The translations under genes and the position numbers were made by a program. A stretch of DNA of 64,000 nucleotides, taken from positions 15,299,198 through 15,363,197 of the forward strand of contig CM022670.1 in assembly GCA_012295275.1 (NCBI GenBank). Reading direction: 5' to 3'. A model generated the notes under the pieces. The model worked only from the letters and a program-made list of their open reading frames with translations, did not search any database and was not told the DNA's origin. Of the stretch, positions 50,340-63,449 are shown in pieces. Origin of the DNA: Chrysomallon squamiferum (taxonomy: Eukaryota; Mollusca; Gastropoda; Neomphalida; Peltospiridae). How positions within the stretch are numbered: the first letter of the stretch is position 1; the number at the start of each line of letters is the position of its first letter.

Positions 50340-51893
50340 ATGATTTGTAATCCAGTGGTATATAACACAGAAAGAAAAAAAAATATCTCACACTAAATAT
50401 CACACATGAAGGAAACTTGTAGACACGAAACACACGATCAAAATCACAAGACACTTTCACTTTGTTATTTACATGTTCTAATTATGTGTTCCGCTCTGAC
50501 AACTTTTACACTACCAGATAATTCACATTTTAAAAAATATTTTCATTGAAAATTATGTTTTCTTATTTTCTTAGGAATAATTTTCGCTAGTCTGGCAAGT
50601 ATAATATGAGATAATAATAATATTTTACTTTTTATTATTTTTATTTCATGATATAACTATTTTAATAAGGCAACAGAGAAAGGAATTTTATTTAAAAACA
50701 TTGTAATTAATTAACTTCTTTTTTGAAAATCTTTTGACATACGACACCAACAGGGCTTTATTTGTTAATTTCAAAAATAATATAATCATCAAAACAAATT
50801 TTGCAGTTTATTCATTTGTTTTTATTTTTCCTCTTTTCAGTTTTCATTTTATTTTTAATTTTCTTCCATAAAGTGCATTCTTTTTAATATCATTTTCGAA
50901 AATTCTTGGCAGTTATAGTTAATTTAGTTGTTTAAAAAATATATACTATTAAAATTAGTTATGATCAGTACAGTCGGTTTAAGCTGTCTACATGTGTTAA
51001 GACTCTGCACACAGACAGTATTGGGGAAGATACTGGTTCAAGAGGACGAGGTTCAGTCACAACCTCGCAAATGTCAGATGGCAGCCATTCGCCTGATCTC
51101 TGGAGTCAGACAACGATGTCACTCAGTCATTAGGTTTGGTCATTAATTTACCAAGATATAGCTTATTTCCATCAGAGAAATGTCCAAGCAAGCCTATTAT
51201 GGACACAATCTTTGACGTCGCGAGAAAGTTGTATAAAAGACAGGGAGATCATTCAGATTCAAAACGTTATCTTTATTTCATAAAGTTTGTTCTCAAAACG
51301 TACAACAGTAAAATGTCTATTGAAGATGAATTAACGTTTGATATTTTAAATACTAAAATTTGCACAATCATTCGGGATGGAAAACCGTGTGTAGAGAATA
51401 TATTTATTTGTGGTTTCACCTTTATTATATTTTAAAATATTATTCTAATAAAACTATTACAGGGTTCTTGTTTTTTTCTGCCTTTGATATTTGATAATCG
51501 TAAAAGTCTACAGTGTTAGAAATAAAAAGTAATTAAAAATCTATAAACAAAATTAAATAAGTATACAATTAATTTTGAATATAACAGGTCTTAAGTAACG
51601 AATGCACATCTAAATCGAGGATAAAAGAATAAACAAAGAAAAAAAACTACCGTTTTTGTTATTTTTCACATATTTTTATATGTTAAAAGTTAGTTGTTCC
51701 TTTCTGCTTATTATACCTCTTTATTCCTTCCTTAATATTATTATATGTATTAAATGGCCTTTAAAAAGATTCTCGTTAAATGCAATAGATAATGTTATGG
51801 ACTTTTGTTGTTAAATCGCTAAATTTCAAAATACCCTGCACGAACTCTGAAGATACGTACTATTATACTACGTGCAGTGCTAAACATCAAAAT
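50340..51893 (+). repeat. Inverted duplication, left arm
   Basis: About 1.55 kb repeated in reverse at 57385-58950. Landmarks: CACATGAAGGAAACTTGTAG near 50405, TTACACTACCAG near 50507, and CCTGCACGAACTCTGAAG near 51835. A third copy starts near 63730 and is cut by the window end. Confidence 0.85.
50928..51435 (+). pseudogene. Unrecognised decayed coding fragment, plus copy
   Basis: Two consecutive frames: one with VLGKILVQEDEVQSQPRKCQ up to 51146, and a 99-codon frame from 51136 with INLPRYSLFPSEKCPSKP, DTIFDVARKLYKRQGDH, YLYFIKFVLKTYNSKMS and IRDGKPCVENIFICGF. Mixed amino-acid composition unlike the surrounding repeat translations, kept in both arms of the duplication with few replacements. 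It may be a mobile-element or gene fragment; I cannot name it. Confidence 0.45.
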
Positions 51894-52186
51894 GTTTGTA
51901 TGGCTTTGTGTATTGGTTTGAGTCTGTATGTGTTAATAAGATTCAGTTGATTTTTGAATATTTAAGGTATCCTCCCAAAAGACAGACGTCCCATAACGCA
52001 GATGCATTAAAACAACACACGACTGAGCGCATTACTAATGACCTGCCGTTTACCTTGAAAAATACCTTTAATAGAGATCATGGAACAGTCTGATACAACT
52101 AAATAAAGAACACAGAACAAAATTTTATAAAATTAGATTTATTTATAGATTTTAACATGTCCATTTGACGTATTTTTATCCTAATT

Positions 52187-53068
52187 TTAAAAAATGTCCA
52201 ACGGCATGGGTGTTTTCAGACTCACGAGTCTATTTTCCGTCTGTTTATAAACTCTCTTTCTTGATGGTCGGACAGATCCAATGTTTATCTATTTGAATTT
52301 ATCACGTTCTGATGTTTCCATTCCTTTTATCAGTTCTACAAATCTGTATATATTTGAATGGTGAAGCTGAACTGACTGATTCATTCTGGAATGAAAACTC
52401 TCCAGATTAATGCCTTGTTCTGGGGCCAGTGTTCAGTGATGGTTCCACAAAATCAAAGTAAATCTGGCGTCATCGTCTACCCATGTAGAAACGACATAAT
52501 CATTTAATATTTCCGCCTGTGCAACATCAGGTCCGCTATCCATGGCTTCAAACCACGGATCCTGCTTCGATTTGCTTATCTGAAGAAAACACAAAAATGT
52601 TTTCTTCATTTCCTTTGCCAAATCAAAGATAGCGTCTTCCGTCATTTGCCTTTATCTGTGGTTCTTCTATGTTGACATCTTCTATGTTGACATCGGCTCT
52701 AGTTTCTGTCTGAACAATGCAGTGCTCATACTGGGAAAGGAAGGCAAATGATGAACAGTTTCTGATGTTGGCTTTGCAACCTCATCATTGTGTATTTGCT
52801 GCATTGGTGTTATTTCTTCTCTTGCTAGCTTTCGTACTGTGCTGATAAACAGAGCAATATTCGGGTCACTTGGAAGATGGTTGTGTTCTGGTGTGTTCTG
52901 AACAAAATCGCCGACAGTGGTGCACTTCACGGTACACGTTTTTGTCACGGATCTTCACGGAAAGTTTTCCCATCTGACGCGATTCTTTGCAAAAAGAAAT
53001 CCGTCCAGTATTATTTGTGGTCTACTTTTTTGTGACTGAACAACTTCTACCATTCTAAGATCAGCCAT
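52187..53068 (-). pseudogene. Decayed FLYWCH/MULE-type transposase gene
   Basis: Minus strand. N-terminal part (53068 to 52682): VVQSQKSRPQIILDGFLFAK, RVRWENFP, TCTVKCTTVGDF, TPEHNH, which fits a FLYWCH zinc-binding domain; a TGA at 52955-52957 stands where Trp-Arg-Cys is expected and the Cys is Ser. Then a linker of the type LAREEITPM and HHLPSFPSMSTALFRQ. The C-terminal part (52645 to 52187) has NDYVVSTWVDDDARF and NLESFHSRMNQSV, as in the C-terminus of MULE proteins. The catalytic middle is missing and there are several stops. Dead element; terminal repeats not found. Confidence 0.7.
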
Positions 53069-53721
53069 GACAACAAAACGTGATTCTGTTTTTGGTAGGT
53101 ACATATAATTCATGTATAAGAACTTTTATATGTTAGACATAACATGTGATTCGCTATGGTTTAAATGTATGATCAGTGAAATAGAAGACATTGGTCGTTT
53201 GAGACATAATAATCGTTGATATGTAAATAATGTCTATCTGAAAGGAAATGAACTGAATACGGATGTTGTAGTGGAGAAGCCCACGAGCTAAACTCTAAAA
53301 CCGGGGACTTCATAATACACAGTATCTTTACATTTGTTCATTTCACTTAGCAGATTACATTAAAGTTCTCCTAGTAGCTTGTGTGGAACTGGTAGATATA
53401 ACAACAACAACATGCGGTAGTATGCTGAAGAGACAAAACTCCACCATTTATATCAGTTGATATAAAATATGGATATTATATACATTTTTATAGATAACAA
53501 CACCAAAAGTAGATTTTAAATATGATTTATTCTCTGTGATATTTTGTACAACAAATGCAGCGGTTTTCTAGGATTCTCTCAACGACATTATCTTCGGGAC
53601 TGGTTAAAATCTGTCTACAAATGAAAGAACAAAAATAAATAAATAAATAATAGAATTAATAATAATAATAATTATAACAATAATAATAACAACAACAACA
53701 ACAACAAATACTTACATTGCT

Positions 53722-53942
53722 TTAGTAATATCCGTATCCGTATCCTCCCATGTTTCCATAGAGACCGAGGTTTCCGATGTAGTCCATGTTTCTGTACATA
53801 CCCATGTTCATTCCCATTCCCAATGGATATCCTCCAAAGCGACTCACGTAACGACTGCTGTAGCGACTGCCGTAGGTGTAGCCGCTTGAAACTGTGGCAA
53901 CAACCATACAGACCAAAACACGACAACCAGAAGTTTCATCAT
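53722..53942 (-). pseudogene. B7: frameshifted Family B gene (R promoter, L 3' exon)
   Basis: One T is missing from the TTTTT of the signal-peptide codons (near 53916-53919). The frame from ATG 53942 reads MMKLLVVVFWSVWLL and stops at 53844-53846 (32 residues). Beyond it the family sequence continues intact, with SSRYVSRFGG in place of GSRYGGRFGG, a change shared with B8. Exon 2 53716-53951, exon 3 ends 53610 with AATAAA at 53526-53531 (minus, L type). Exon 1 about 54137-54184 and the promoter are R type, so the transcription unit is a chimera. Confidence 0.8.
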
Positions 53943-54184
53943 TTTGTTGATCTGTGAAAACGTAAGTAAGAAACAGACTGAAAACACATAGACTATAATA
54001 TTTTAAATACGTTTAAGCTAACAGTTAAACGTTTCTTCATGAATTGGTCTTCATTATTTCATCATTTCATTATAAAAAAGCGAGAGAAATTCTCTTTTTT
54101 TTCTATTTAAATATTAAATACCTCTATAATACTTACAAGTTTTCTTGTACAAGAAACGAAATCAAAAAAGACTGAGTGAATGAT

Positions 54185-54262
54185 ACTAAACATTTAGACT
54201 CAAGTACTTTTATATAGATCTTTGAAAGGAAATGATGCTGCCTGTCATTAATCTGTTTAGTT
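54185..54262 (-). promoter_or_regulatory. B7 promoter (R type, inverted)
   Basis: On the minus strand: AATGACAGGCAGCAT into CATTTCCTT at 54226-54249, then TATA box TATAAAAG at 54207-54214. In the other pairs this promoter type drives the plus-strand gene. Confidence 0.8.
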
Positions 54263-55264
54263 TAGTGGTACCATTTCCTCCGTTTTATATTAATCTCTGT
54301 CTGTATTAGTTGATCAAACGTTACCCAGTTTTCTAACAAGCCTGATCTACTTTTTGACTCCGTCATTAGTCAAAAGATGTTCTATTTTCGTTTACTAATA
54401 AGAATAAATTATTCGTATAACAACAGAATTGTCAAGAAATGAAAATATACTGAGGAGAAATATTTGTCATTTCTCATTATTTAAGATGCGATTCACTGTA
54501 GTTAACATTATATTTATACATACTCTGTAAACTTTATAAGTTACTACAATTACATCTATCACTGTTAATCATTATCAATATAATCAGTTCTAATTTCAAC
54601 TACTGTTACTTCTTTTACTACTGTTCCTGCTACTACTACTAGTTATAATACTTAGTTCTATTTCTCTTGTTAGTACATTACTACTTCATAATCGGTATTG
54701 CTGTCATTGTTTGATGTGTTAATACCAAGCATTCGTAATAATAATTCAGAGTTGCAATTTTTGAAAAATTACGTGGTCAAACGCCGACACAAAAAAAATA
54801 AACTTCCTTCTGTGTCAAGTTCTTTGTATGTTTCTGTCAACTCATTAATCACAGTAAGAAACAGTGCATCTTGTACAGTGGAAACTTTTATTGTTTATAT
54901 ACGTAATACTTTCATTACCGCTGTCATGAAAATAGAACATAGACAGGGGGAGGAAATGTACTGGTTAATTTCTTGTTTACTACTCAGTATTTCATAGTTT
55001 GTGAATTTTATTTTTCTCTAAATGAGATGATAGTTTAAGTATATCCTATCTATTTAAATATTTATTTATATTTTATTATTAAAAAAAATTAAAAATGCTT
55101 TCCGACGCAAGATACTTACTGTCATTTGTTTTGAGAAAAAAATTATATTTCCTTTCTCTCTTGTTTACAAAAAATTATTTTATTAAATTAATTTTATTTT
55201 AAAATATATATGCAATGAAATATAATCAAAATAGTGCATTTATTATGTATTTCGGTTATTCATT

Positions 55265-55337
<73 letters not shown>

Positions 55338-55509
55338 CCTTCTCAATGCCCACTACGTTTACCAAGAATAATTATTATTAATAAACACAAAAATATGACA
55401 TGAAAAGACATTTGATATTTGAGTGACAAAAATAGCTATCACTTAATCACTGTATCAGTCTGTTACGTACACAAATTAAGAACTACACGGAAGCACTGGT
55501 AGTGAAATC
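54263..55509. other. B7/B8 intergenic interval (inverted)
   Basis: Same contents as the other pair intervals but in reverse order: conserved block 54700-54930 reading plus, (CT)n 55268-55332 where the others have (GA)n. No gene; the 99-codon frame 54698-54997 is discussed in the findings. Confidence 0.75.
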
Positions 55510-55594
55510 AAACAACGAACTTACCAATGACAGACATTTCCTTCTTTTTATCCGACAATTTTTGTATAAAATAAGGTTTTTTCTAGATTTTCAG
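55510..55594 (+). promoter_or_regulatory. B8 promoter (L type, inverted)
   Basis: AATGACAGACATTTCCTT at 55526-55543 and TATA box TATAAAAT at 55565-55572 on the plus strand. L promoters face left in pairs 1, 2, 3 and 5. Confidence 0.8.
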
Positions 55595-55664
55595 CGTCAT
55601 TCACATTCAACTTTTGAGAATTCACATCTTAAAGAACAACTTTGGTAAGTATACACTGTTTTAA

Positions 55665-55806
<142 letters not shown>

Positions 55807-56052
55807 TTACATTCGTTCACAGTCACTCATCTCTCTATGTGTTCACCTGTCTTTCTTTTTACTTTACTTCTTAAATCGAATCTGTATAATGGAATATTTC
55901 CATAAGAAAGAGGTAGCTTAAAAAAAAATTCGATCAAACTTTTGATGACAAAATTGATTTTAATATTAAACTCTAAGCTCATATTTTTTTAAATATTATA
56001 GTTCTATGTGTTTTCAATCTGTTGCTTACTTACGTTTTCACAGTTCAACAAA

Positions 56053-56274
56053 ATGATGAAGCTTATGGTTGTCGTGTTTTTGGTCTGTATGGTTGTTGCC
56101 ACAGTTTCAAGCGGCTACACCTACGGCAGTCGCTACGGCAGTCGTTACGTGAGTCGCTTTGGAGGATATCCACTGGGAATGGGAATGAACATGGGCATGT
56201 ACAGAAACATGGACTACATGGGAAACCTCGGTCTCTATGGAAACATGGGTGGATACGGATACGGATATTACTAA
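56053..56274 (+). CDS. B8: secreted Gly/Tyr/Met-rich peptide, 73 aa (L type)
   Basis: Only fully intact copy of the right-hand half. Leu5 to Met in the signal peptide, Gly21, RYVSRFGG as in B7, and DYMGN for DYIGN. An in-frame upstream ATG (56008) is intronic. Exon 1 about 55595-55644, exon 2 56044-56280, exon 3 from 56881 or 56885 (ATTTTGGCCAGTCCCG, L type) with AATAAA at 56962-56967. Introns about 399 and 605 bases. L gene in plus orientation, the reverse of B1, B3 and B5. Confidence 0.85.
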   Translation: MMKLMVVVFLVCMVVATVSSGYTYGSRYGSRYVSRFGGYPLGMGMNMGMYRNMDYMGNLGLYGNMGGYGYGYY

Positions 56275-56767
56275 AGTAATGTAAGTATTTGCTATTGCTG
56301 TTATTATTATTATTTTGTTTTTTTGTTGTTGTTTTTTAAATTATTTATTACTATATTTTTTTATATACTGCAGAGTATTATGTTTATAAAATACCAAAGG
56401 CACAAAAATTACTAATAGTTTTATTAGAATTATATTTTTAAATATGGTATAGCTGAAACACAAAAATGCCTGCAATTTTCATAAATAATAAAAAGATGAA
56501 TATTATTTTAAAAAGAATAACAAAATGTTTTAGCAGAAGAATAATAACAGTTAGAAAACATTACTTCAGTGAATTCATTTTTCAAACCATATACTGGCTG
56601 ATGTGTGATATGTAGTGTAAGATATTTTCTTTTCTTTCTAAGCAATACACTGCTGAATTACAAATCACCAAATCTTCAAATAAACGTTTTTGCCGTTATC
56701 GAGCATCAACATTGCTTTATATGTATTGCAACCTACCTCATTAATAAAAATATATGTTTTTTATTGC

Positions 56768-56837
<70 letters not shown>

Positions 56838-57221
56838 GCTTTTATTTATTTATTTATTTATTGTTTTTTTCTTTATTACAGACAGATTTTGGCCAGTCCC
56901 GAAGATAATGTCGTTGACAGAAAACCAGAAAACCGCTGCATTTGTTGTACATATCATATAGAATAAATCTTATTTAAATTCTACTTTTTATCTTGTCCTG
57001 TATAAAAATAGATATAATATATGTATTAATTGTGAAGTTGTGTAAGAAGATAGTCAAGGACTAATAGTCAAGAGAACAAACGAACAAGAATTCACATTTT
57101 TGTTTTTCATAATCTTCATGTCAGACAAACACATCATGCAAAAACACACATAAATACACAGACGTATATGCAAACAGACAGTGAAATATATAAAATGTAA
57201 CGAATCAACTCAATCTCATAA

Positions 57222-57264
<43 letters not shown>

Positions 57265-57384
57265 CACATATCTGAAGAAAAAAAAACGTATTTGGAATCA
57301 TTGTTTGGTCGTCAAAGTCAAATTAAGAAATACTAATTATAATTATAAATCTCGATAGTTTTCTTAATCTTATTTGGTCTAACG

Positions 57385-58950
57385 AACAGAATCCATTTTG
57401 TTGTTTTGCAGTACATTTAGTATAATAGTACGTATCTTCAGAGTGCGTGCAGGGTATTTTGAAATTTAGCGATTTGACAACAGCAGTCCATAACATTATC
57501 TGCTGCATTACGAGAATCTTTTTAACGATCTATTTAACAGAAAAATTATAATAAAGAAAGAATAAAGAGGTATAATAATCAGAAAGGAACATCTACGTTT
57601 TAACATACAAAAATATGTGAAAAAACCAAAAGCAACGGTAGTTTTTTCTTTGTTTATTCTTTTATCATCGATTTCGATGTCCATTCGTCACTTAAAACCT
57701 GTTACATTCAAAATTAATTATGTACTAATTTCATTTTGTTTTTGTTTTTTGTACATTTTTGATTACTTTTTATTTCTTACACTGTAGACTGTTACGTTTA
57801 TCAAAACACCAAAGGCAGAAAAACCCAGTAATAGTTATATTAGAATAATATTTTCAAATATGATAAAGATGAAACCACAAATAAATACATTCTCTACACA
57901 GATTTTTCCATTCCAACAGATTGTGCAAATTTTAGTATTTAAAATATCAAACGTTAATTCAACTTCAACAGACATTTTACTGTTGTACGTTTTGAGAACA
58001 AACTTAATGAAATAAAGATAACTCTCTGAATCTGAATGATCTCCCTGTCTTTTATACAACTTTCTCGCGACGTCAAAGATTGTGTCCATAATAGGCTGGC
58101 TTGGACATTTCTCAGATGGAAATAAGCTGTACCTTGGTAAATTAATGACCAAACCTAATGACTGAGTGACATCGTTGTCTGACTCCAGAGATCAGGCGAA
58201 TGGCTGCCATCTGACATTTGTGAGGTTGTGAGTGAACCTCGTCCTCTTGAACCAGTATCTTCCCCAATACTGTCTGTGTGCAGAGTCTTAACGCATGTAG
58301 ACAGCTTAAACCGACTGTACTGATCATAACTAATTTTAATATAATATATGTTTTTAAACAACTAAATTAACTATAGATGTCAAGAATTTTCGACAATGAT
58401 ATTAAAAGTAATGCACTTTATGGAAGAAAAATAAAAGATAAAATGAAAACTGAAAAGAGGAAAAAAACAAACAAATTAATAAACTAAAATTTGTTTTGAT
58501 GACTGCATTATTTTTGAAATAAACAAATAAAGCCCTGTTGATGTCGTATGTCAAAAGATTTTCTAAAAAGAAGTTAAATAATTACAATGTTTTTAAATAA
58601 AATTCCCTTTTCTATTGCCGTATTAAAATAACTGTATAATGAAATAAAAATAATAAATGATAAATTATTATTATACTTCTGTTATTATACTTGCCAGACT
58701 AGTGAAAATGATTCCAAAGAAAATTAGAAAACATAATTTTCAATGGAATTATTTTTTAAAATGTAAATTACCTGGTAGTGTAAAAGTTGTCAGAGCGGGA
58801 CATATTTTTAGAACAATTAAATAACAAAGTGAAAACGTCGTGTGATCTTGATCGTGTGTTTCGTGTCTACAAGTTTCCTTCATGAGTCATATTTAGTGTT
58901 AGATATTTTTTTTGTAAGTAATATACTACTGGATTACAAAAATTACGAAA
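57385..58950 (-). repeat. Inverted duplication, right arm
   Basis: Reverse complement of 50340-51893, with scattered substitutions and small indels. Confidence 0.85.
57835..58361 (-). pseudogene. Unrecognised decayed coding fragment, minus copy
   Basis: Counterpart of 50928-51435. The long frame is 105 codons (58152 to 57835) and differs from the plus copy at a few residues (KPCVENIF becomes KICVENVF, SKRYLYF becomes SESYLYF), with no frameshift up to ICGF. Confidence 0.45.
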
Positions 58951-58952
58951 TC

Positions 58953-59016
<64 letters not shown>

Positions 59017-59511
59017 CATCATCATCATCATCTTCTTCTTCTTATTATTATTATTATTATTATCATTATAATCATCATTATCGTTATTATCGTTACCATT
59101 ATTACTACCACCTCCTCAAATGCTTAGTTAGTTCGTCTTATCTCAGAAATATAACGACAGAACTAGCTCAAACTGCTTCATAATATAGTCCTCTTAGTCT
59201 TACTCTGAATTATTATCCAAACACCATCCTTTTTCCTACAAAAACAAATAAAAAATAAAACTAATCCCTGAAAACAAGCGACTAAAATTACAAAGTAAGA
59301 AAAGTTTATAATTAAAAAAAAAAAAAAAGTAGAATAATAATAATAAGACAAATAGGAGGAAAGGAAACAACAAAAAAAAACAACTATTTTACTGCTTTTC
59401 TTACGATCGCTACAAAATTTTATTATAATAAATGTGCAGTGTTTACACAGTGTTGTTGTACAAATCTAAATAACAATAAATCAACATAAAAATAAATAAA
59501 TAAATAAAAAA

Positions 59512-59558
<47 letters not shown>

Positions 59559-59926
59559 AATAAAAAAGTGCTGTGTGAAAATCCAGGACTCTATTAATTA
59601 AGAATACAAGAATAGAAACCGGAGAGAAAAAACACTTCCTGCAAGGTGAAAAGGTTTCATAGATGTCAAAAAAATATTGTCAAATCATTTGTTATTGCTT
59701 AAAGTTAAGTTATAAAAAGCTTCTACACAGAAACATGAATATTTTTCAAATGATGTTTGTCATAAAACTGAATGTTTTACATTTTGTTCTCTTTTTACTA
59801 TTGTTTACTTTTAAGGAAAATGATAAATTGTGTTAAAATAGGAATTAAACGATTATTTGAAATTAAGACGTTTCTAAATTTAAACATTTAATTTGTTTTT
59901 TAAAGTTTTGCATTGTCTGTATAAAC

Positions 59927-59994
<68 letters not shown>

Positions 59995-60510
59995 ATTAAA
60001 TAATGTAATAATTCAGTTAATTAATTATCATATCCAGTGCTTTCTGTATACTTTGAGCAAATTGTTTTTGTCCATTTCATTTCTTTCATCGTCGTATGAC
60101 ATGTTATAACCTTAATATATACCATTATGTTTCTTGTGCTTTCAAACAGTGAACGAGCAAACAAACAGACAAACAAAGAAACAAAGAAACGAATAAATGA
60201 AACAAAATTTAATAATTTTTCTTAATGATTTGTTTTTCATATGAGACTTTGTACACTAATTACACATTTATTTTCAGAACTTTTCTTCAGTCAACCACTC
60301 ACTCTTCATGTGCACATCATCATCTGTAACAACAACAAATATAAAATATTACATGTTTATGTCTTTTAACTAATGAATGGAAAAACAGCTCTCTATAGAA
60401 AATACCACTTTTGTGTTTTGTATTATATACTGAATATCAGTTCTTTATCAGTTGAATATTTGCATTTTTTATACTAATATTAATTTTTTTTTCTATTACT
60501 TTTCTCTTAC

Positions 60511-60569
<59 letters not shown>

Positions 60570-60587
60570 GTAAATACTTACATTACT

Positions 60588-60767
60588 TTAATAATATCCA
60601 TATCCGTATCCTCCCATGTTTCCATAGAGACCGAGGTTTCCGATGTAGTCCATGTTTCTGTACATACCCATGTTCATTCCCATTCCCAATGGATATCCTC
60701 CAAAGCGACCCCCGTAACGACTGCCGTAACGACTGCCAGCTGCTTGTTGGCAACAACCATTCATCAT
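60588..60767 (-). pseudogene. B9: Family B copy without signal peptide (L promoter, R 3' exon)
   Basis: Deletions of about 29, 5 and 8 bases (42 in all, in frame) remove most of the signal peptide and the SYTY segment: the frame starts MMNGCCQQAAGSRYG, then runs intact to GGYGYGYY (59 residues). Without a signal peptide it should not be secreted. Exon 2 60582-60776, exon 1 about 60899-60948 (L type), exon 3 ends 60323 and is R type, with AATAAA at 60267-60272 (minus). Reading in from intron 1 would give a Ser-Leu repeat start, an artefact of the (GA)n tract. Confidence 0.75.
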
Positions 60768-60812
60768 TTTGTTGATCTGTGAAAACGTAAGTAAAAAAAC
60801 AAAAATACAGAA

Positions 60813-60816
<4 letters not shown>

Positions 60817-60883
<67 letters not shown>
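60817..60883. repeat. (GA)n in B9 intron 1
   Basis: CT on the sense strand, about 15 bases after the exon 1 donor. Confidence 0.95.
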
Positions 60884-60885
<2 letters not shown>

Positions 60886-60948
60886 AGTGTATGCTTACCG
60901 TAGTTGTTCTTCAAGATGTGAATTAACAAAAGTTGAATGTGAATGACG

Positions 60949-61020
60949 CTGAAAATCTAGAAGAAACGTTATTTTATACAAAAATTGTCGGGTAAAAAGA
61001 AGGAAATGTCTGTCATTGGT
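60949..61020 (-). promoter_or_regulatory. B9 promoter (L type)
   Basis: AATGACAGACATTTCCTT at 61000-61017 and TATA box TATAAAAT at 60971-60978, minus strand. Confidence 0.8.
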
Positions 61021-62269
<1,249 letters not shown>

Positions 62270-62374
62270 ATGAAACGAGGAAATGGTACCACTAAACTAA
62301 ACTAGATTAATGACAGGCAGCATCATTTCCTTTCAAAGATCTATATAAAAGTACTAGAGTCAAAATGTTAAGTA
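62270..62374 (+). promoter_or_regulatory. B10 promoter (R type)
   Basis: GAGGAAATGGTACCAC; AATGACAGGCAGCAT into CATTTCCTT at 62309-62332; TATA box TATAAAAG at 62344-62351. Confidence 0.8.
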
Positions 62375-62801
62375 TCATTCACTTACAGCCTATTTTTTTA
62401 ATTTCACATCTTGTACAAGAAATCCTGTAAGTATTATAGAAGTATTTCAAGTTTAAATAGAAAAAAAAATAGCAAAGTTTTTATATTATGATCAACTATA
62501 CATTGTTCTGTGATAGACATTGTTCTGTGATAGACAGGAATATTTAGCTATTTTACAAGTCTGCTTATTCCTTGTCTAACTGTTTAAAATATTCTCCTTC
62601 TGCTGTTTCTACCTTTATTATAGCGAAATGATGACATGATGAAGACCAGTTGATAAAGAAACGTTTAATTTTTGTTTAATATTACTGAATCTTTAAATGG
62701 CATGGCTTTATAAATTTTAGAACTGTTGATATATCATAGACATCTGTGTAATATTTAACTCTTTTTTTTTTTTTCAATTACGTTTTCACAGTCACAACAA
62801 A

Positions 62802-63020
62802 ATGATGAAGCTCCTGGTTGTCGTTTTTTGGTCTGTATGGTTGTTGCCACAGTTTCAAGCAGCTACACCTACGGCAGTCGTTACGGCAGTCGTTACGGGG
62901 TCGCTTGGAGGATATCCATTGGGAATGGGAATGAACATGGGTATGTACAGAAACATGGACTACATCGGAAACCTCGGTCTCTATGGAAACATGGGAGGAT
63001 ACGGATATGGATATTATTAA
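62802..63020 (+). CDS. B10: Family B copy with three compensating deletions, 72 aa (R type)
   Basis: Three single-base losses (G near 62826, C near 62898, T near 62905) restore the frame but replace residues 10-35 with out-of-frame sequence: FWSVWLLPQFQAATPTAVV, then TAVVTGSL, before the normal GGYPLGMGMNM and GGYGYGYY. The Arg/Tyr segment is lost. A hydrophobic start remains and could still serve as a signal peptide. Exon 1 about 62374-62426, exon 2 62792-63026, exon 3 from 63340 with AATAAA at 63394-63399 and 63429-63434. Either an altered working gene or a decayed one; sequencing errors at short runs are possible. Confidence 0.6.
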   Translation: MMKLLVVVFWSVWLLPQFQAATPTAVVTAVVTGSLGGYPLGMGMNMGMYRNMDYIGNLGLYGNMGGYGYGYY

Positions 63021-63449
63021 AGTAATGTAAGTATTTGTTTTGGTTGTTGTTATTATTATTGTTGTTGTTGTAGCCATCTTGCCATTGTTCTTAATTATTG
63101 GGATTATCTATGCAAAACAGAATAATAACAGATAACAAATTAATATTAATACTGAAAACTAAAATATTTTTAAAACAATTTATATTCAGTTAATAGTTCG
63201 CTTTTACAAAAAATTTCTAAACGTTATGTGTAATGCAAAACACATAAATGGCATTTTTAATGCAGCATTTAAAAGTATATTAAAATGTAAGTTTGTTAAA
63301 GTTTATATTTGTGAAAGTTTATATTTGTTGTTGTTACAGATGATGATGAGTACGTGAAGAGAGCGACGTGGTTGACTGAAGAAAAGTTTTGAAAATAAAT
63401 TTGTAATTAGTGTACAGTCTCATATGAAAATAAAATTCATCAGAAAAAT

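Larger units (their letters stand above)
50108..53525. other. Spacer B6-B7
   Basis: AGT/AAC/AAT tract 50160-50283, left arm of an inverted duplication 50340-51893, a decayed MULE gene 52187-53068, and about 450 bases with nothing recognised before the B7 3' exon. Confidence 0.7.
56990..60260. other. Spacer B8-B9
   Basis: (CA)n 57221-57262, right arm of the inverted duplication 57385-58950, (ATT)n 58954-59016, AAAT repeats 59486-59557, (GA)n 59934-59992. No intact gene. Confidence 0.7.

Noticed and set aside
51896-52093. 65-codon frame with RYPPKRQTSHNADALKQHTT
   Set aside because: Looks faintly like the linker region of a non-LTR element, but it is too short and isolated to call.
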